Below are positions 35,413 through 44,343 of a stretch of 64,000 nucleotides of DNA, in pieces. Source of the DNA: Longitalea arenae (lineage in GTDB: Bacteria > Bacteroidota > Bacteroidia > Chitinophagales > Chitinophagaceae); contig NZ_JAFFJX010000005.1 in NCBI RefSeq assembly GCF_016924755.1, positions 124,001 to 188,000 of the forward strand, written 5' to 3'. Both the position numbers and the translations under genes were made by a program. Within the stretch, counting starts at the first letter, position 1, and the number at the start of each line of letters is the position of its first letter. Under the pieces are notes generated by a model. That model was not told the origin of the DNA. It saw only the letters and a list, made by a program, of their open reading frames with translations, and did not search any database.

Positions 35413-38226
35413 CTACCACTTCACCACCTGCACGGCCGCCTGTTTGCCATTCTCCATATACCGCACGAAATAACTGCCATTCGCCAGGCCGGTGGTGGGT
35501 AAGAGCGTTGACGTGCTGCCTGCTGCTACCGGCCGGCTCATCAGCACCCTGCCATCGATGGTAGTGAGCTGTACATGGGCCGCTTTCCACACGGCGCTAT
35601 GGTTCACCCGGATCTCGCTGTTGCCGGTAATTAACCGGGGAGTTACTGTCAACATCGGTTCACCGGCGGCATTCACCGTTACAATGGTGCTGTACCGGCT
35701 GCTGCCATCTTTATCTGCCATCAATAAGCGATAATAAAGTTTGCCGGTAGGAGCCTGCTGATCTACCGTTGTATAAATGCCCGGTTTAGTGCCAGTGGCC
35801 ATTATCCGATGTAAAGCGGTAAAATGCCGGCCATCGGTGCTTCTTTCTACAATAAAATGACTGGCGTTTTGTTCATTGGCCGTCTTCCATTGCAATACGA
35901 CTTTATCATTTTGCCTGTTACAGCTGAAGTGCAGCAAATGTATTGGTAACGGCAACATCACTGAGCAATAATTTACCTGTACGGTGCTGCTCTTACTGTC
36001 GGTGCAGCCGTTGATATTGCTGGCAACCGTTATGGTATAGCGGCCTGTATCGGCGTCATTGACCGCATTCAGGGCAAGGGTATTGCCAGGAACAATACTA
36101 CCATCCGGCCGTTGCCAGCTATAGCTATAATAAGCATTGCCCGGTAATGTAAGCGTGAGGGGCGTTCCCTGGCATGCCGTGCCCTGTACATTTATAGCAG
36201 GTACAGCCAGTGAATCTATTGAGATATTGCGTGAATAACTGTTGCCGCAGGCATCTGCCATTAACACATTGTAGGTGCCTGCAGGCAGGTTACTAAATAC
36301 TGGGCTTGCCTGGGAGGCCCGGGTTACCGGTCCGCCGTTGATCATGTATTGATAAGGCGCTACGCCGGCGCTGCTATCGGGCAGCATGGCCATCGTTCTG
36401 TTGCTGCCGCAAACAGCCACGGCTGCGGGCAACGATGCGAAGGTGGGCTGGGTATAAGGCAGTACCGTAAAGCGCTGTGTAATAGTGTCTGCGGTATAAG
36501 CGCTCATGCCTTTTAAATGTCTGACCGAGTTCTGATATTCAATATCTGAATACAGATATTGGAGGGTATACGTACCGGGTGGAACATTCAGCATAGAATC
36601 GGTCGTTTCCGATGTATTAAGGTATCTCCAATAACCGCGTTCCGAAACGGAAACCATTGCATGTCCCAATTGAAGCGCGCCGATATTGGTGTTGGCGGTA
36701 TACACGATCCGGTTGTCATCAACGCATCCTTTTTTAAGGGTGGCAGCCAGGGTGGAATGCCGTAAATCACTGCTGTCGATGGTAATGCTGACACTGTCTT
36801 TATTACCACAGGTATCCAATGCATAGATCTTATAATTGCCGGCTGTCAGATAATTTATGAACAGACTGGTATATGCAAAAGGGATATCAGATAAAGTGTC
36901 GGGGTAGCTATAATGGTGCACCGTACCGTCTTTGAACGTGACCGAGGGCGGACCGGATTCTATTATTACATGGCCGTAAAATGCATTAAAGATAACCAGA
37001 TGCAGTGCCGTTGTGCCTTCCTTGTTCGTGTAGGCGGGCACAAGTCCGGCACTTGCAATATCGATCGGGGGTACCTGCTCCCAGTCAAAGTAGATGGAAT
37101 CTTTTTGACAACAATCTTCTCTTACCAGTTTATAGCCATTGCCTGCCGGGTATCCCTCGAAGGTTGAATTATTGGTTTGCGTGATCAAATGCGCCCCGCC
37201 GGGATCGTATAAGCTGTACGTCACCGTGGCACAATGCAATATAGATGGGTCGGTTCGCGACGGATTGTTATCGCCTTCATCAAAGGTATACCTGTACTGA
37301 CCTCCACAGCCCGACAATTGAATGAATTGCTTCCACATATCGAGGGGAGTAAAATAGCCCCAGGTGGAACCGCTGGCGCCGCAATTATTAGCCGCGTCTA
37401 TTGTCCAGCTTTCCATGCTATATGGTGTGTGGTGAAACCTGAAATAAAAAGTATCCAGCAGGTAACCAGAACTGTTCTTCGGAGTAGAAGCGTCCAGGGT
37501 ATGGGTTATGGTAACATTATTGGGCAAGGTAAAAGTAACAGTATATGGATAACGGTAATGACCGTAGGTAAATGGGCGGATATAATAAGGAAGGTAGAAG
37601 GAGTCGCAATCGATGTAACGGAAACGTTGATAGCTGACCTCAAACGGTGCATTGTCTCCCTGTATAATGGATACCGTGCGTGTTTGAAAGTTTCCACAGG
37701 AATCGGTTACCTGGTAGGTATAATTGCCTGCGGGCAGGTTATTGAACACATTGCTGGTTTGTACGGGCACAGTTACCGGGGAAGGGGCAATCAATGCATA
37801 AGTGAAAGGACCACGCCCGCCGGTTACCATGATATCCAGCTGGCCATCCTGTTCACCGGGACAGGAGGTATTGGTGATATACGCACTTACGTTCGGCGTG
37901 CCATAGGATCCGGCAATCGTAAAATTCCGTACAACCGATGTATTGCAATTATCCGTTATGCGTACGGTGTAGTAGCCGGCAGCTAATGATTCGAAGATGT
38001 TTGATGATTGTGGCGGTGGTTGTACGGGTCCATGCGTGATAGTATATACATAGGGGGCCGTACCACCGCTTACTGTAATAGTGGCCGAACCAGACGACTG
38101 GCAACGGCTTTCCGTGGTAGCTACATTGGATATGGTTAAGGGAATGGCTGCGGGGCACTGCGCTTTGCCGCGGAATGTGGTGCATAACAAAATTCCCGCT
38201 AGCAAGGCTGGTACGAGATATCGCAT
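35413..38226 (-). CDS. SprB-repeat surface protein with T9SS type A sorting domain
   Basis: 937 residues, signal peptide MRYLVPALLAGILLCTTFRGKA. SprB-type repeats start near 40 and 115 (GSATITVSGGTAPYVYTI to LAAGYYTVRITDNCNTS; MVTGGRGPFTYALI to LPAGNYTYQVTDSCG), and another is near 650. An Ig-like segment (DADTGRYTITVASNINGC) precedes a stalk with LHFSCNRQNDKVVLQWKTANEQNASHFIVERSTDGRHF. The last about 80 residues (TIDGRVLMSRPVAAG, LANGSYFVRYMENGKQAAVQVVKW) form a type A sorting domain for export by the type IX system and surface anchoring. Likely an adhesin or gliding-related protein. The following Imm11-type frame begins at the base after its stop. Confidence 0.92.
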   Translation of the reverse strand: MRYLVPALLAGILLCTTFRGKAQCPAAIPLTISNVATTESRCQSSGSATITVSGGTAPYVYTITHGPVQPPPQSSNIFESLAAGYYTVRITDNCNTSVVRNFTIAGSYGTPNVSAYITNTSCPGEQDGQLDIMVTGGRGPFTYALIAPSPVTVPVQTSNVFNNLPAGNYTYQVTDSCGNFQTRTVSIIQGDNAPFEVSYQRFRYIDCDSFYLPYYIRPFTYGHYRYPYTVTFTLPNNVTITHTLDASTPKNSSGYLLDTFYFRFHHTPYSMESWTIDAANNCGASGSTWGYFTPLDMWKQFIQLSGCGGQYRYTFDEGDNNPSRTDPSILHCATVTYSLYDPGGAHLITQTNNSTFEGYPAGNGYKLVREDCCQKDSIYFDWEQVPPIDIASAGLVPAYTNKEGTTALHLVIFNAFYGHVIIESGPPSVTFKDGTVHHYSYPDTLSDIPFAYTSLFINYLTAGNYKIYALDTCGNKDSVSITIDSSDLRHSTLAATLKKGCVDDNRIVYTANTNIGALQLGHAMVSVSERGYWRYLNTSETTDSMLNVPPGTYTLQYLYSDIEYQNSVRHLKGMSAYTADTITQRFTVLPYTQPTFASLPAAVAVCGSNRTMAMLPDSSAGVAPYQYMINGGPVTRASQASPVFSNLPAGTYNVLMADACGNSYSRNISIDSLAVPAINVQGTACQGTPLTLTLPGNAYYSYSWQRPDGSIVPGNTLALNAVNDADTGRYTITVASNINGCTDSKSSTVQVNYCSVMLPLPIHLLHFSCNRQNDKVVLQWKTANEQNASHFIVERSTDGRHFTALHRIMATGTKPGIYTTVDQQAPTGKLYYRLLMADKDGSSRYSTIVTVNAAGEPMLTVTPRLITGNSEIRVNHSAVWKAAHVQLTTIDGRVLMSRPVAAGSTSTLLPTTGLANGSYFVRYMENGKQAAVQVVKW

Positions 38227-38334
38227 AGGACGGAAAGGATATTTAGCGGCTATAAACGGTTAGTAATGACCGCTTATTGAAGACAGCCAGATAGAAATAT
38301 TATCTTAATATGACCGCTAAAGCATAGTATACTA

Positions 38335-38364
38335 AAAAGAGCCCTTCCGTTTACCGGAAGGGCT
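38335..38364 (-). terminator. Terminator of the heparin-lyase-like gene
   Basis: AGCCCTTCCG (38340-38349) pairs perfectly with CGGAAGGGCT (38355-38364) around a 5-base loop. On the minus strand it is followed by CTTTTTAG. It is 40 bases beyond the stop at 38404. Confidence 0.87.
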
Positions 38365-38403
38365 ATGTATAATTGAGGTTTTGTTCTGTCAGCAGCCTGC
38401 TTA

Positions 38404-39246
38404 TTACATCGGCGCCATCACGGAATAGCTGGCGTATTCATCGCCCATTTTTACGTCATCAAAGTAAATGACTCTTTTGTTGGTAGCCGATGTACGGCTG
38501 CCATTCCAGTATGATTTGTAGATCCCGAATTTCCAGAAAGGCAGGTGAAAGCTACCATTGAGCGGATAGCTGTTAGCACCCGTGTAATTCACGATCAGCG
38601 CACCATCGCGCCAGATCTCCACCACACCGTCTGACCCCGCTGTATGGTTCACATGCATTACATATGAATGCCATCTGTCTTTATCGAGCGGCCCCATATC
38701 GATCCAGGTTTTGGCAAGCACCCGCAGGTACAGCCGGTCATTTTTTATCCGCAGGCAAAGTGCCGGAGTAGCGCCGCCGCCCTGGTGCCATTGGGTGATC
38801 ACTTCCTCGGTGGCATCTGGTGCATATTCAGCGCTGGGAATATACATGGCATAAGAATACCAGCGGTTGCTGCTTGTTGCGATGGGAAAAGTGATCTCGG
38901 CTCTTGTTCCGCCTTGTACTTCGGGGTCATTCTCTCTTAATTCGAAGCGAATTGAATTGGTACCACTAAAGCGTTGGTCGGCAGAAGGTGTAATTGAATG
39001 GGGGGCTGCTGCCTGCAATTTTGCATACGTATTATTAAACCAGATCCCATCGGCATTCTCCTGCCAAAGTACATTGCCAATAGCTTTGATAGAGACCTGT
39101 TCGGTCATAGTATTGTCTATATCGCTTTCAATGGGAGCTGTCACAGCTTCTTTTCTGCAAGAGTATAAAGACGCTACTAATAAGGGAAGGGCCAGCAGTT
39201 GCTTGTTCTTAAATAATTTGCCTGAATTACGCATGGATGTCTTCAT
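38404..39246 (-). CDS. Heparin-lyase-I-like polysaccharide lyase lipoprotein
   Basis: 280 residues with a lipoprotein signal ending SLYSC (Cys30). The concanavalin-like beta-jelly roll of the polysaccharide lyase / heparin lyase I family is seen in GTNSIRFELRENDPEVQGGTRAEITFP, RWYSYAMYIPSAEYAPD, EVITQWHQGG, LCLRIKNDRLYLRVLAKTW, KDRWHSYVMHVNHTAGSDGVVEIWRDGALI and the final KFGIYKSYWNGS followed by VIYFDDVKMGDEY. Relatives cleave uronic-acid-containing polysaccharides such as glucuronan or heparin by beta-elimination. It is monocistronic, with a terminator just downstream. Confidence 0.87.
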   Translation of the reverse strand: MKTSMRNSGKLFKNKQLLALPLLVASLYSCRKEAVTAPIESDIDNTMTEQVSIKAIGNVLWQENADGIWFNNTYAKLQAAAPHSITPSADQRFSGTNSIRFELRENDPEVQGGTRAEITFPIATSSNRWYSYAMYIPSAEYAPDATEEVITQWHQGGGATPALCLRIKNDRLYLRVLAKTWIDMGPLDKDRWHSYVMHVNHTAGSDGVVEIWRDGALIVNYTGANSYPLNGSFHLPFWKFGIYKSYWNGSRTSATNKRVIYFDDVKMGDEYASYSVMAPM

Positions 39247-39820
39247 TTGAGTTTTTTAATTAATTGTTTAAATAGAGCATCTCGCTTTGCTTCGTGGTCA
39301 GCGGATGGACAAAGAATTCCCTGTCGCATCACAAGCCTTTTTTTTAAGCTGTGATCCGTTAACCGCGAAGGCATTTCATTACTGTTTCAGTTTACTTTTT
39401 CGTTGTATGGCGTACTTGAAGTACACGATACATCCTGGTGCACAACTGTAAACACGGCACACCGGTACGACGCTTACTTTTGATGATTAGCTACAGGTAC
39501 GACTTTAACCAAATAACAACCTTGTGTTATTATGCTTTCTATTAGTCGGATAGATTGGCTTCCAATACTGCACGGGATAAAATAGCTTAAGCTGTAGAAG
39601 TTTCACAAGGGACAATAGGGCAGGGTTTACTAACTCGGTGTTAGTATCATGTTGTTTTTTAACAATACTCTTGCAATGATAATTCAACTATACGTTCTCT
39701 TCCAGCTGCCTGATCAAAATAGCAGCACCATTCCATTTGCCGTAAAACAGCCCTCAAACAGTTTTGAATAGTTTCAATACTGTTTCGGCCAGTTGAGCAC
39801 TGTCTTCTGACAACCTAAAA

Positions 39821-39985
39821 TCAATCTTTGTGTAAATGGAACTTTTCGGGCATGCTGAAATAAGTGTCTGGCATGCATTTCACCGGTGTTGGCACGGATT
39901 CCTTTTGTTTAACGCCCGGTTGAGATCTTTTGGCTGCGATAGGTGACGCACCCGGGAAGAATTGACTCAAAATGATGTTTCGCAT
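39821..39985 (-). CDS. Possible small protein of 54 residues
   Basis: A short frame in an otherwise empty region. The ATG at 39985 is preceded on the minus strand by AAAGGACCT, a purine-rich stretch that could act as a ribosome binding site although the spacing is tight. The product is basic and Pro/Ser-rich, starting MRNIILSQFFPGASPIAAK and ending CMPDTYFSMPEKFHLHKD, with a single Cys at residue 37. There is no signal peptide or membrane helix. It could be a small regulatory or precursor peptide, or a chance frame; I recognise no family. Confidence 0.3.
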   Translation of the reverse strand: MRNIILSQFFPGASPIAAKRSQPGVKQKESVPTPVKCMPDTYFSMPEKFHLHKD

Positions 39986-40423
39986 AGGTCCTTTGTTTTT
40001 CTAAAGAGTATTTGTGCCTAGGTTGACAATTATGGTGCCTTAAAAGCCAGGGAAAAGAAGCAAATGAGCTCCGTCAGTAAATTTGGGTAAGGGTTGATAA
40101 GGGTTTCTGCTTACTGAAGTACATAAAACAGCCGTTTAAGCGGAGATAAAATAAGCGTAACAAAAACCACAAGCCTTGAGGAGAAAATGAGGAATGAATG
40201 CAGCACTGCCAAATTGAGTGTTTGTATTACAATTAAATGACTGCTCCTCTGCCGGCAAGCGCTGTGTAGGTTACAGCGCTAACCAGATCGGCCAGCGCAG
40301 CGCTAAGTAGTACAGATGCGAATTGTTCAGGACAAATGCAATTTTTCATGGTATTTTAATCAGCATGAGCAGACCAATTTATTGCTAGCTGCAAAGACAA
40401 AACATCTTCACGTCGTAAGTAAC

Positions 40424-40457
40424 AAAGCCGCGTAGATCAAATGATGTACGCGGCTTT
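40424..40457 (-). terminator. Hairpin terminator after the NTF2-like gene, copy 1 of a repeated hairpin
   Basis: AAAGCCGCGTA (40424-40434) pairs perfectly with TACGCGGCTTT (40447-40457), with ATGATG in the loop. It lies 40 bases past the minus-strand stop at 40498. A nearly identical hairpin is at 42183-42216. Confidence 0.75.
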
Positions 40458-40497
40458 TAACAAATTAATACCAGAAATGAAATGCGGTATGGGTGTC

Positions 40498-40893
40498 TTA
40501 TGACCAAAATGCGTTCTCTGCCGCTATATCGGAAGTAAACACTTTAGCGCTTACGATCTCGCCATTGTTGACGGTATAAACATCTATATTCTCTACATCG
40601 AGTGTAGTGCCATCCGCTTTAGACGCCTGCCATTGCAGCAGGCAGGCTACTTCATTTCCGTTGACGGTAACTGATTTAATATTCGTTAAGCGCAGGCTGT
40701 TTCCCGATAGCTCAAACATTTTTCCTACCATGCCAAAAACTTCGGCTGATGAATTTTTGATCCCTGATACCAGATTATCACCCGGTTGCTCCCAGCGAAT
40801 ATGGGGGCTCAAAAGCGCAGCAAGTTGTCCGTTATTACCGGTTTGAACAGCAGTCAGAAATTCGGTCACAATTGTTTTTGCCTGATTTTCCAT
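40498..40893 (-). CDS. NTF2/SnoaL-like protein
   Basis: 131 residues forming one NTF2-like cone fold: AKTIVTEFLTAVQTGNNGQLAALLSPHIRWEQPG, VFGMVGKMFEL, IKSVTVNGNEVACLLQWQASKADGTTLDVENIDVYTVNNGEIVSAKVFTSD. Members are small enzymes or ligand-binding proteins (isomerases, limonene epoxide hydrolase relatives, or stress proteins of unknown role). It is divergent from an AraC regulator over a 243-base intergenic region, the usual layout for a regulator and its target. Confidence 0.88.
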   Translation of the reverse strand: MENQAKTIVTEFLTAVQTGNNGQLAALLSPHIRWEQPGDNLVSGIKNSSAEVFGMVGKMFELSGNSLRLTNIKSVTVNGNEVACLLQWQASKADGTTLDVENIDVYTVNNGEIVSAKVFTSDIAAENAFWS

Positions 40894-41136
40894 ATTAAAC
40901 GTTTTTGAAATGATGAATCGATTTTTGTTTTATGATCAAAGTTTGTTTGTTCGTTTGACGGTTCAAAGGTGGGAAGAAAAGTACGGATCGTTGTTACCAT
41001 TTGACGACCATGACTTGTCATATCGCGCCATTTTGCGTTTTTGCCATTTTGCGACAATATGTATACCTTTCGCGCCAATACCTGATTTATCTCCCCGTAA
41101 GCGCTTACCTTAGTGCTGTTATTATTATCTATAAGC

Positions 41137-42156
41137 ATGGAAACGCCTGCAACTAACTTTATACTGGGCCTTTTGGCTTATGCCGCACAACGGGATCTGA
41201 GACCGGATCAACTTTGTAAGCTGGCTCATATCGATGCAGCCTGGTTAACTGCCGCCAATAAGCGGCCTTTGTCGGAAAAACAGGTAAACGATCTTTGGCT
41301 GAATGTGCTGCACCTTAGTCAGGACGCCCGGTTCGGTTTACACCTTGGCGAATCACTGCAACTGGCTGCGCTGGGAATAGTAGGCGAGATCATTAAAAGC
41401 AGCACGACAGTGGGCGAAGCAGTAACGAATGCTGCAGGGTTGGTAGAACATGTGACCGATTGGTTCAATATGACCGTCACCAGGAACAGTAGATCATTTA
41501 CCATACAGATCAATCCATTGAAGGCAGACTGGAAGTCTTCTGTTCCCGCAGTTCAAATGCTGGATGTATTGATGGTCCTGACCATCCACGAGTTGGATGG
41601 GCTGTTATTGCATAAGATCACCCCGTTATCGGTGAGCTACATGCCTGATATTTCGAACCCCGAAGAATATGAACGCGTGTTTCGCTGCAAGCCTGTAGCT
41701 AAAAGCAGGAAAAACGCCATCAGCTTTGACAGCTCCTTTTGGGCCGAACCGATCATCACGGCGAATTACGAGCTACAGCATTTTTTGAAAGAGAAAATGA
41801 CTGCTGTATTGCATACGGTGAAAAGGAAGGAGCGGTTGTCGGATAAGATCTACCGTTATCTTATCACCAATGCCTACCTCGGCATAGTGTCGCTGGAGGA
41901 AACGGCTGCTAATTTTCATATGAGTCCGCGCACCCTGCAACGCCGGCTGAAAGAAGAAGCGGTCAATTTTCAGCAGCTTGCCGACAATGCCCGCCAGTAT
42001 CTCGCTGTACAAACACTTAAGCAGGGAAAATATACCGTGAAGGAAATAGCCTATATGATGGGGTATAATGAATTGAGCGCGTTTTCAAGAGCCTTTAAAC
42101 GCTGGACAGGCAAGAGCCCTGAAAGCTACCGGTTAAAATATAGCGCAAGCTCTTAA
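41137..42156 (+). CDS. AraC-family regulator with arabinose-binding-like N-terminal domain
   Basis: 339 residues from the ATG at 41137; an earlier in-frame TTG at 41113 is unlikely. The N-terminal domain is the OruR/ArgR-like AraC type: DLRPDQLCKLAHIDAAWLTAANKRPLSEKQVNDLWLNV, FGLHLGESLQLAALGIVGEII. The C-terminal helix-turn-helix region (about 245-335) reads VSLEETAANFHMSPRTLQRRLKEEAVNFQQL and YTVKEIAYMMGYNELSAFSRAFKRWTGKSPESYR. It probably controls the divergent NTF2-like gene. The hairpin downstream (42183-42216) ends its transcript. Confidence 0.93.
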   Translation: METPATNFILGLLAYAAQRDLRPDQLCKLAHIDAAWLTAANKRPLSEKQVNDLWLNVLHLSQDARFGLHLGESLQLAALGIVGEIIKSSTTVGEAVTNAAGLVEHVTDWFNMTVTRNSRSFTIQINPLKADWKSSVPAVQMLDVLMVLTIHELDGLLLHKITPLSVSYMPDISNPEEYERVFRCKPVAKSRKNAISFDSSFWAEPIITANYELQHFLKEKMTAVLHTVKRKERLSDKIYRYLITNAYLGIVSLEETAANFHMSPRTLQRRLKEEAVNFQQLADNARQYLAVQTLKQGKYTVKEIAYMMGYNELSAFSRAFKRWTGKSPESYRLKYSASS

Positions 42157-42182
42157 AGCACACCAACTGCGCACAGGATATA

Positions 42183-42216
42183 AAAGCCGCGTACAACGAA
42201 TGATGTACGCGGCTTT
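42183..42216. terminator. Bidirectional hairpin terminator, copy 2 of a repeated hairpin
   Basis: AAAGCCGCGTAC (42183-42194) pairs perfectly with GTACGCGGCTTT (42205-42216) between the convergent AraC and SRPBCC genes, followed by a T-rich stretch. Stem and part of the loop (ATGATGTACGCGGCTTT) match the hairpin at 40424-40457. Confidence 0.8.
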
Positions 42217-42245
42217 CCTTTTATTGGGATCTGGCAGCACCTGCA

Positions 42246-42695
42246 TTATGCGTCGGGGATCTCGGGCTCTACTAATTTGGCCAGCTTTTCCAAAGACTCC
42301 TGCCAGCCTAAATAACACATTTCAGCAGGTATAGCAGCAGGAATACCTTCCTGGTTGATCTTTATTTCTGTACCAGCGATCGTTTTCCGAAGCGAAACAG
42401 TGGTGATGATCTCTCCCGGCAGGTTAGGATCGTCGAATGTATCGGTGTATTTCAAATACTCATTAGGTTTCAGCTCCAGGTAGCTTCCGCCGAATGAATG
42501 GCTATTGCCGGTTGTAAAGTTCATGAATGACATCTTAAAAGTGCCACCCGTTTTTACATTCATTTCGTGAACGGTGCAAAGGAACCCATAAGGAGGCAAC
42601 CAGGATGCAATGGCAGGCGCTTCGGTAAAGGCGCGGTATACTTTTTCAGGTGATGCTTTAAGCATCCGGTGTAGCGAAACAGCATTGTTCGACAT
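42246..42695 (-). CDS. SRPBCC/AHSA1-domain protein
   Basis: 149 residues, a START-like AHSA1 fold: LHRMLKASPEKVYRAFTEAPAIASWLPPYGF, GGTFKMSFMNFTTGNSHSFGGSYLELKPNEYLKYTDTFDDP, EIITTVSLRKTIAGTEIKINQEGIP and the final helix CYLGWQESLEKLAKLVEP. This family binds hydrophobic ligands, and its members often have unknown physiological roles. It is separated by 180 bases from the DoxX gene further upstream, which has the same orientation. Confidence 0.92.
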   Translation of the reverse strand: MSNNAVSLHRMLKASPEKVYRAFTEAPAIASWLPPYGFLCTVHEMNVKTGGTFKMSFMNFTTGNSHSFGGSYLELKPNEYLKYTDTFDDPNLPGEIITTVSLRKTIAGTEIKINQEGIPAAIPAEMCYLGWQESLEKLAKLVEPEIPDA

Positions 42696-42875
42696 AAGAT
42701 TTGTTTTTGATCCTACTCGTTTGGCTTTTCGGTTCCGCCCGTTTTTTGAGTGGTCGCTGCTCCACTTACTATTGTTTTATGCTGGAACAAAAATAAAACG
42801 GACAGCGGTATCCGAGCGGGGGTGTTTGCGCCAATATAAGGGCAGTTTGTGACTATTTGGAAACGTGAAGGATCG

Positions 42876-43268
42876 TCAGACCCGGTCGATGGCAAATTTA
42901 CCCGGTCCGGTAAACAGCAATAACACCGCACCAAAGAACATAGCCAGGGCAGGCGTCATGGTTTCTACTGAATCATTCCGGTGAACAACGATCACGGCAA
43001 CGAGAAAATTAATGATCAGCAATAAAGATGCGATCCGCGTCATCCAGCCCACAAGCAGCAATAGTGCGGCTATCAGTTGTGCATATACGGAGAGAATGGC
43101 AGCGATGACCGGTAAGGGAAAATGGAATGCTGCCAAAAAGCGGCTGAACTCGATCATCCTTTCCCAACTGAGTACGTTATCAACAACTCCGTACAGAATG
43201 CGGAGGCTGATAAACAATCTGAATATGCAAATACCCAGGTCTGCATGTTGTTTAAACCAGCTGTTCAT
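42876..43268 (-). CDS. DoxX-family membrane protein
   Basis: 130 residues from the ATG at 43268. Four membrane helices fit the DoxX fold: about 12-28 (ICIFRLFISLRILYGVV), 48-70 (FHFPLPVIAAILSVYAQLIAALLLLVGW), 75-92 (IASLLLIINFLVAVIVV) and 105-122 (LAMFFGAVLLLFTGPGKFAID). DoxX proteins are associated with respiratory quinone chemistry and redox stress, but most are uncharacterised. Same strand as the SRPBCC gene. Confidence 0.9.
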   Translation of the reverse strand: MNSWFKQHADLGICIFRLFISLRILYGVVDNVLSWERMIEFSRFLAAFHFPLPVIAAILSVYAQLIAALLLLVGWMTRIASLLLIINFLVAVIVVHRNDSVETMTPALAMFFGAVLLLFTGPGKFAIDRV

Positions 43269-43274
43269 TGGCAA

Positions 43275-43682
43275 TTTTTTATTATTGAATCGTTAGCGTT
43301 AACAGTAGTGGTATTGTAAAAGAAGAAGGTTCCAGCAATTTACAATCCTCCCAGGGTTTCAAATATAGGATTTTTGGAGAGGAGGTGGCTGTACTATAAA
43401 GCACGCTTACATTATATAAATGGCTCTTTAAAAAAATAATAACAGGCGTTCGTTTGTTATAACTATTTGCAACAATTGCCGAATAAATTATAGTTTTTTA
43501 CCCTGTTTTTTTAGTCTTGGACATCATGTTGTTTATTTTATGAAATCCGCTTCCAGAGCGGATTTTAACATTTAATACGGGGTTTTAGTATCCTAAAAAT
43601 GCCCTTGAGTTGATTTCCATAGGCTCAAAACCCGCGCTATGTTTGCATCATCAAACGCAACAAACTCTTAAAACATACAATT
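43275..43682. other. Intergenic region with hairpin and candidate -7 box
   Basis: 408 bases between divergent genes. AAATCCGCT (43543-43551) pairs with AGCGGATTT (43556-43564), followed by a short T-run on the plus strand, suggesting a terminator for some plus-strand transcript or a leader hairpin. TATGTTTG at 43638-43645 is a good -7 box for the next gene. No coding frame is seen. Confidence 0.5.
43638..43645 (+). promoter_or_regulatory. Candidate -7 box for the small secreted protein
   Basis: TATGTTTG fits TAnnTTTG exactly, 37 bases before the ATG at 43683. A TTG at 43610-43612 is 25 bases away, longer than the usual spacing of about 19-21. Confidence 0.45.
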
Positions 43683-44090
43683 ATGAAAACTGATTCGAGG
43701 AATTACGGAAAATTAGCTATCGTAGCGCTGGCTTTTACCCTGGCTTTTACTACTCCTTCAATGGCTAATGATGGCGGAAAAGGTGATCATAAATCTGAAT
43801 TGAAGTTCATTGGGAACGTAGACAATCAACCGGTATTCGAATTGAACCTGGACAATAAAGTGGAAGACGAATATACAGTGATCTTCCGCGATGAAAATGG
43901 TAATGTACTGTTTAATGATACATTCAAAGGCGCTGGTCTTACCAAAAAGTTCTTATTGAAATCAGATGAGCTCGGTGATGCCGCCCTGAAGGTAACGGTA
44001 AGATCTAAAAAAGGCAATACTACTGAAGTGTATTCTATCAATAGAAGTCATAGTTACGTTGAAGAAACACAAGTTAACAAGGTTAAATAA
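43683..44090 (+). CDS. Small secreted protein of unknown function
   Basis: 135 residues. A signal peptide (about 1-28, ending TPSMA) precedes one domain with IGNVDNQPVFELNLDNKVEDEYTVIFRDENGNVLFNDTFKGAGLTKKFLLKSDE and LKVTVRSKKGNTTEVYSINRSHSYVEETQVNKV. The alternating pattern predicts a small all-beta, Ig-like fold in the periplasm or outside. Similar short exported proteins are common in Bacteroidota. It has its own promoter-like box and a very strong terminator, so it may be highly expressed. No function is known to me. Confidence 0.85.
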   Translation: MKTDSRNYGKLAIVALAFTLAFTTPSMANDGGKGDHKSELKFIGNVDNQPVFELNLDNKVEDEYTVIFRDENGNVLFNDTFKGAGLTKKFLLKSDELGDAALKVTVRSKKGNTTEVYSINRSHSYVEETQVNKVK

Positions 44091-44129
44091 GAAGCTATTC
44101 AGTCAATATCCTACATTAGTGTTTTATAG

Positions 44130-44156
44130 GCGCCCCGTTCACCGGGGCGCTTTTTT
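44130..44156 (+). terminator. Strong Rho-independent terminator
   Basis: GCGCCCCG (44130-44137) pairs perfectly with CGGGGCGC (44143-44150) over a 5-base loop and is followed by six T. It is 40 bases after the small secreted protein. Confidence 0.93.
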
Positions 44157-44343
44157 GTGTATTTATAGAACCTTGAAAGTAGATACGCAGTACAAAAGAT
44201 CAAAATTATCCCTAATGTGTCCGCGTCCGTTACACTTTCACGATCACGGGCAGGTGAATAATTTTTTTTGATAAAGCAGCTATCTGGAACGATTTTTTAG
44301 CGGGTAACAGCACTCTAATTATCCACCACAAAAATGAAGTTTC

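Larger units (their letters stand above)
39247..40497. other. Gene-poor stretch of 1.25 kb
   Basis: Apart from one possible 54-residue frame (39821-39985, minus) no gene is seen. It contains small palindromes: GTACTT-G-AAGTAC at 39412-39424, and a hairpin AGCGCTGT (40258-40265) with ACAGCGCT (40273-40280). A hairpin at 40424-40457 serves as the terminator of the next minus-strand gene. Confidence 0.55.

Noticed and set aside
37234-37986. 250-residue plus-strand frame inside the T9SS gene
   Set aside because: Antisense shadow of a repeat-rich gene; the minus-strand protein has signal peptide, repeats and sorting domain.
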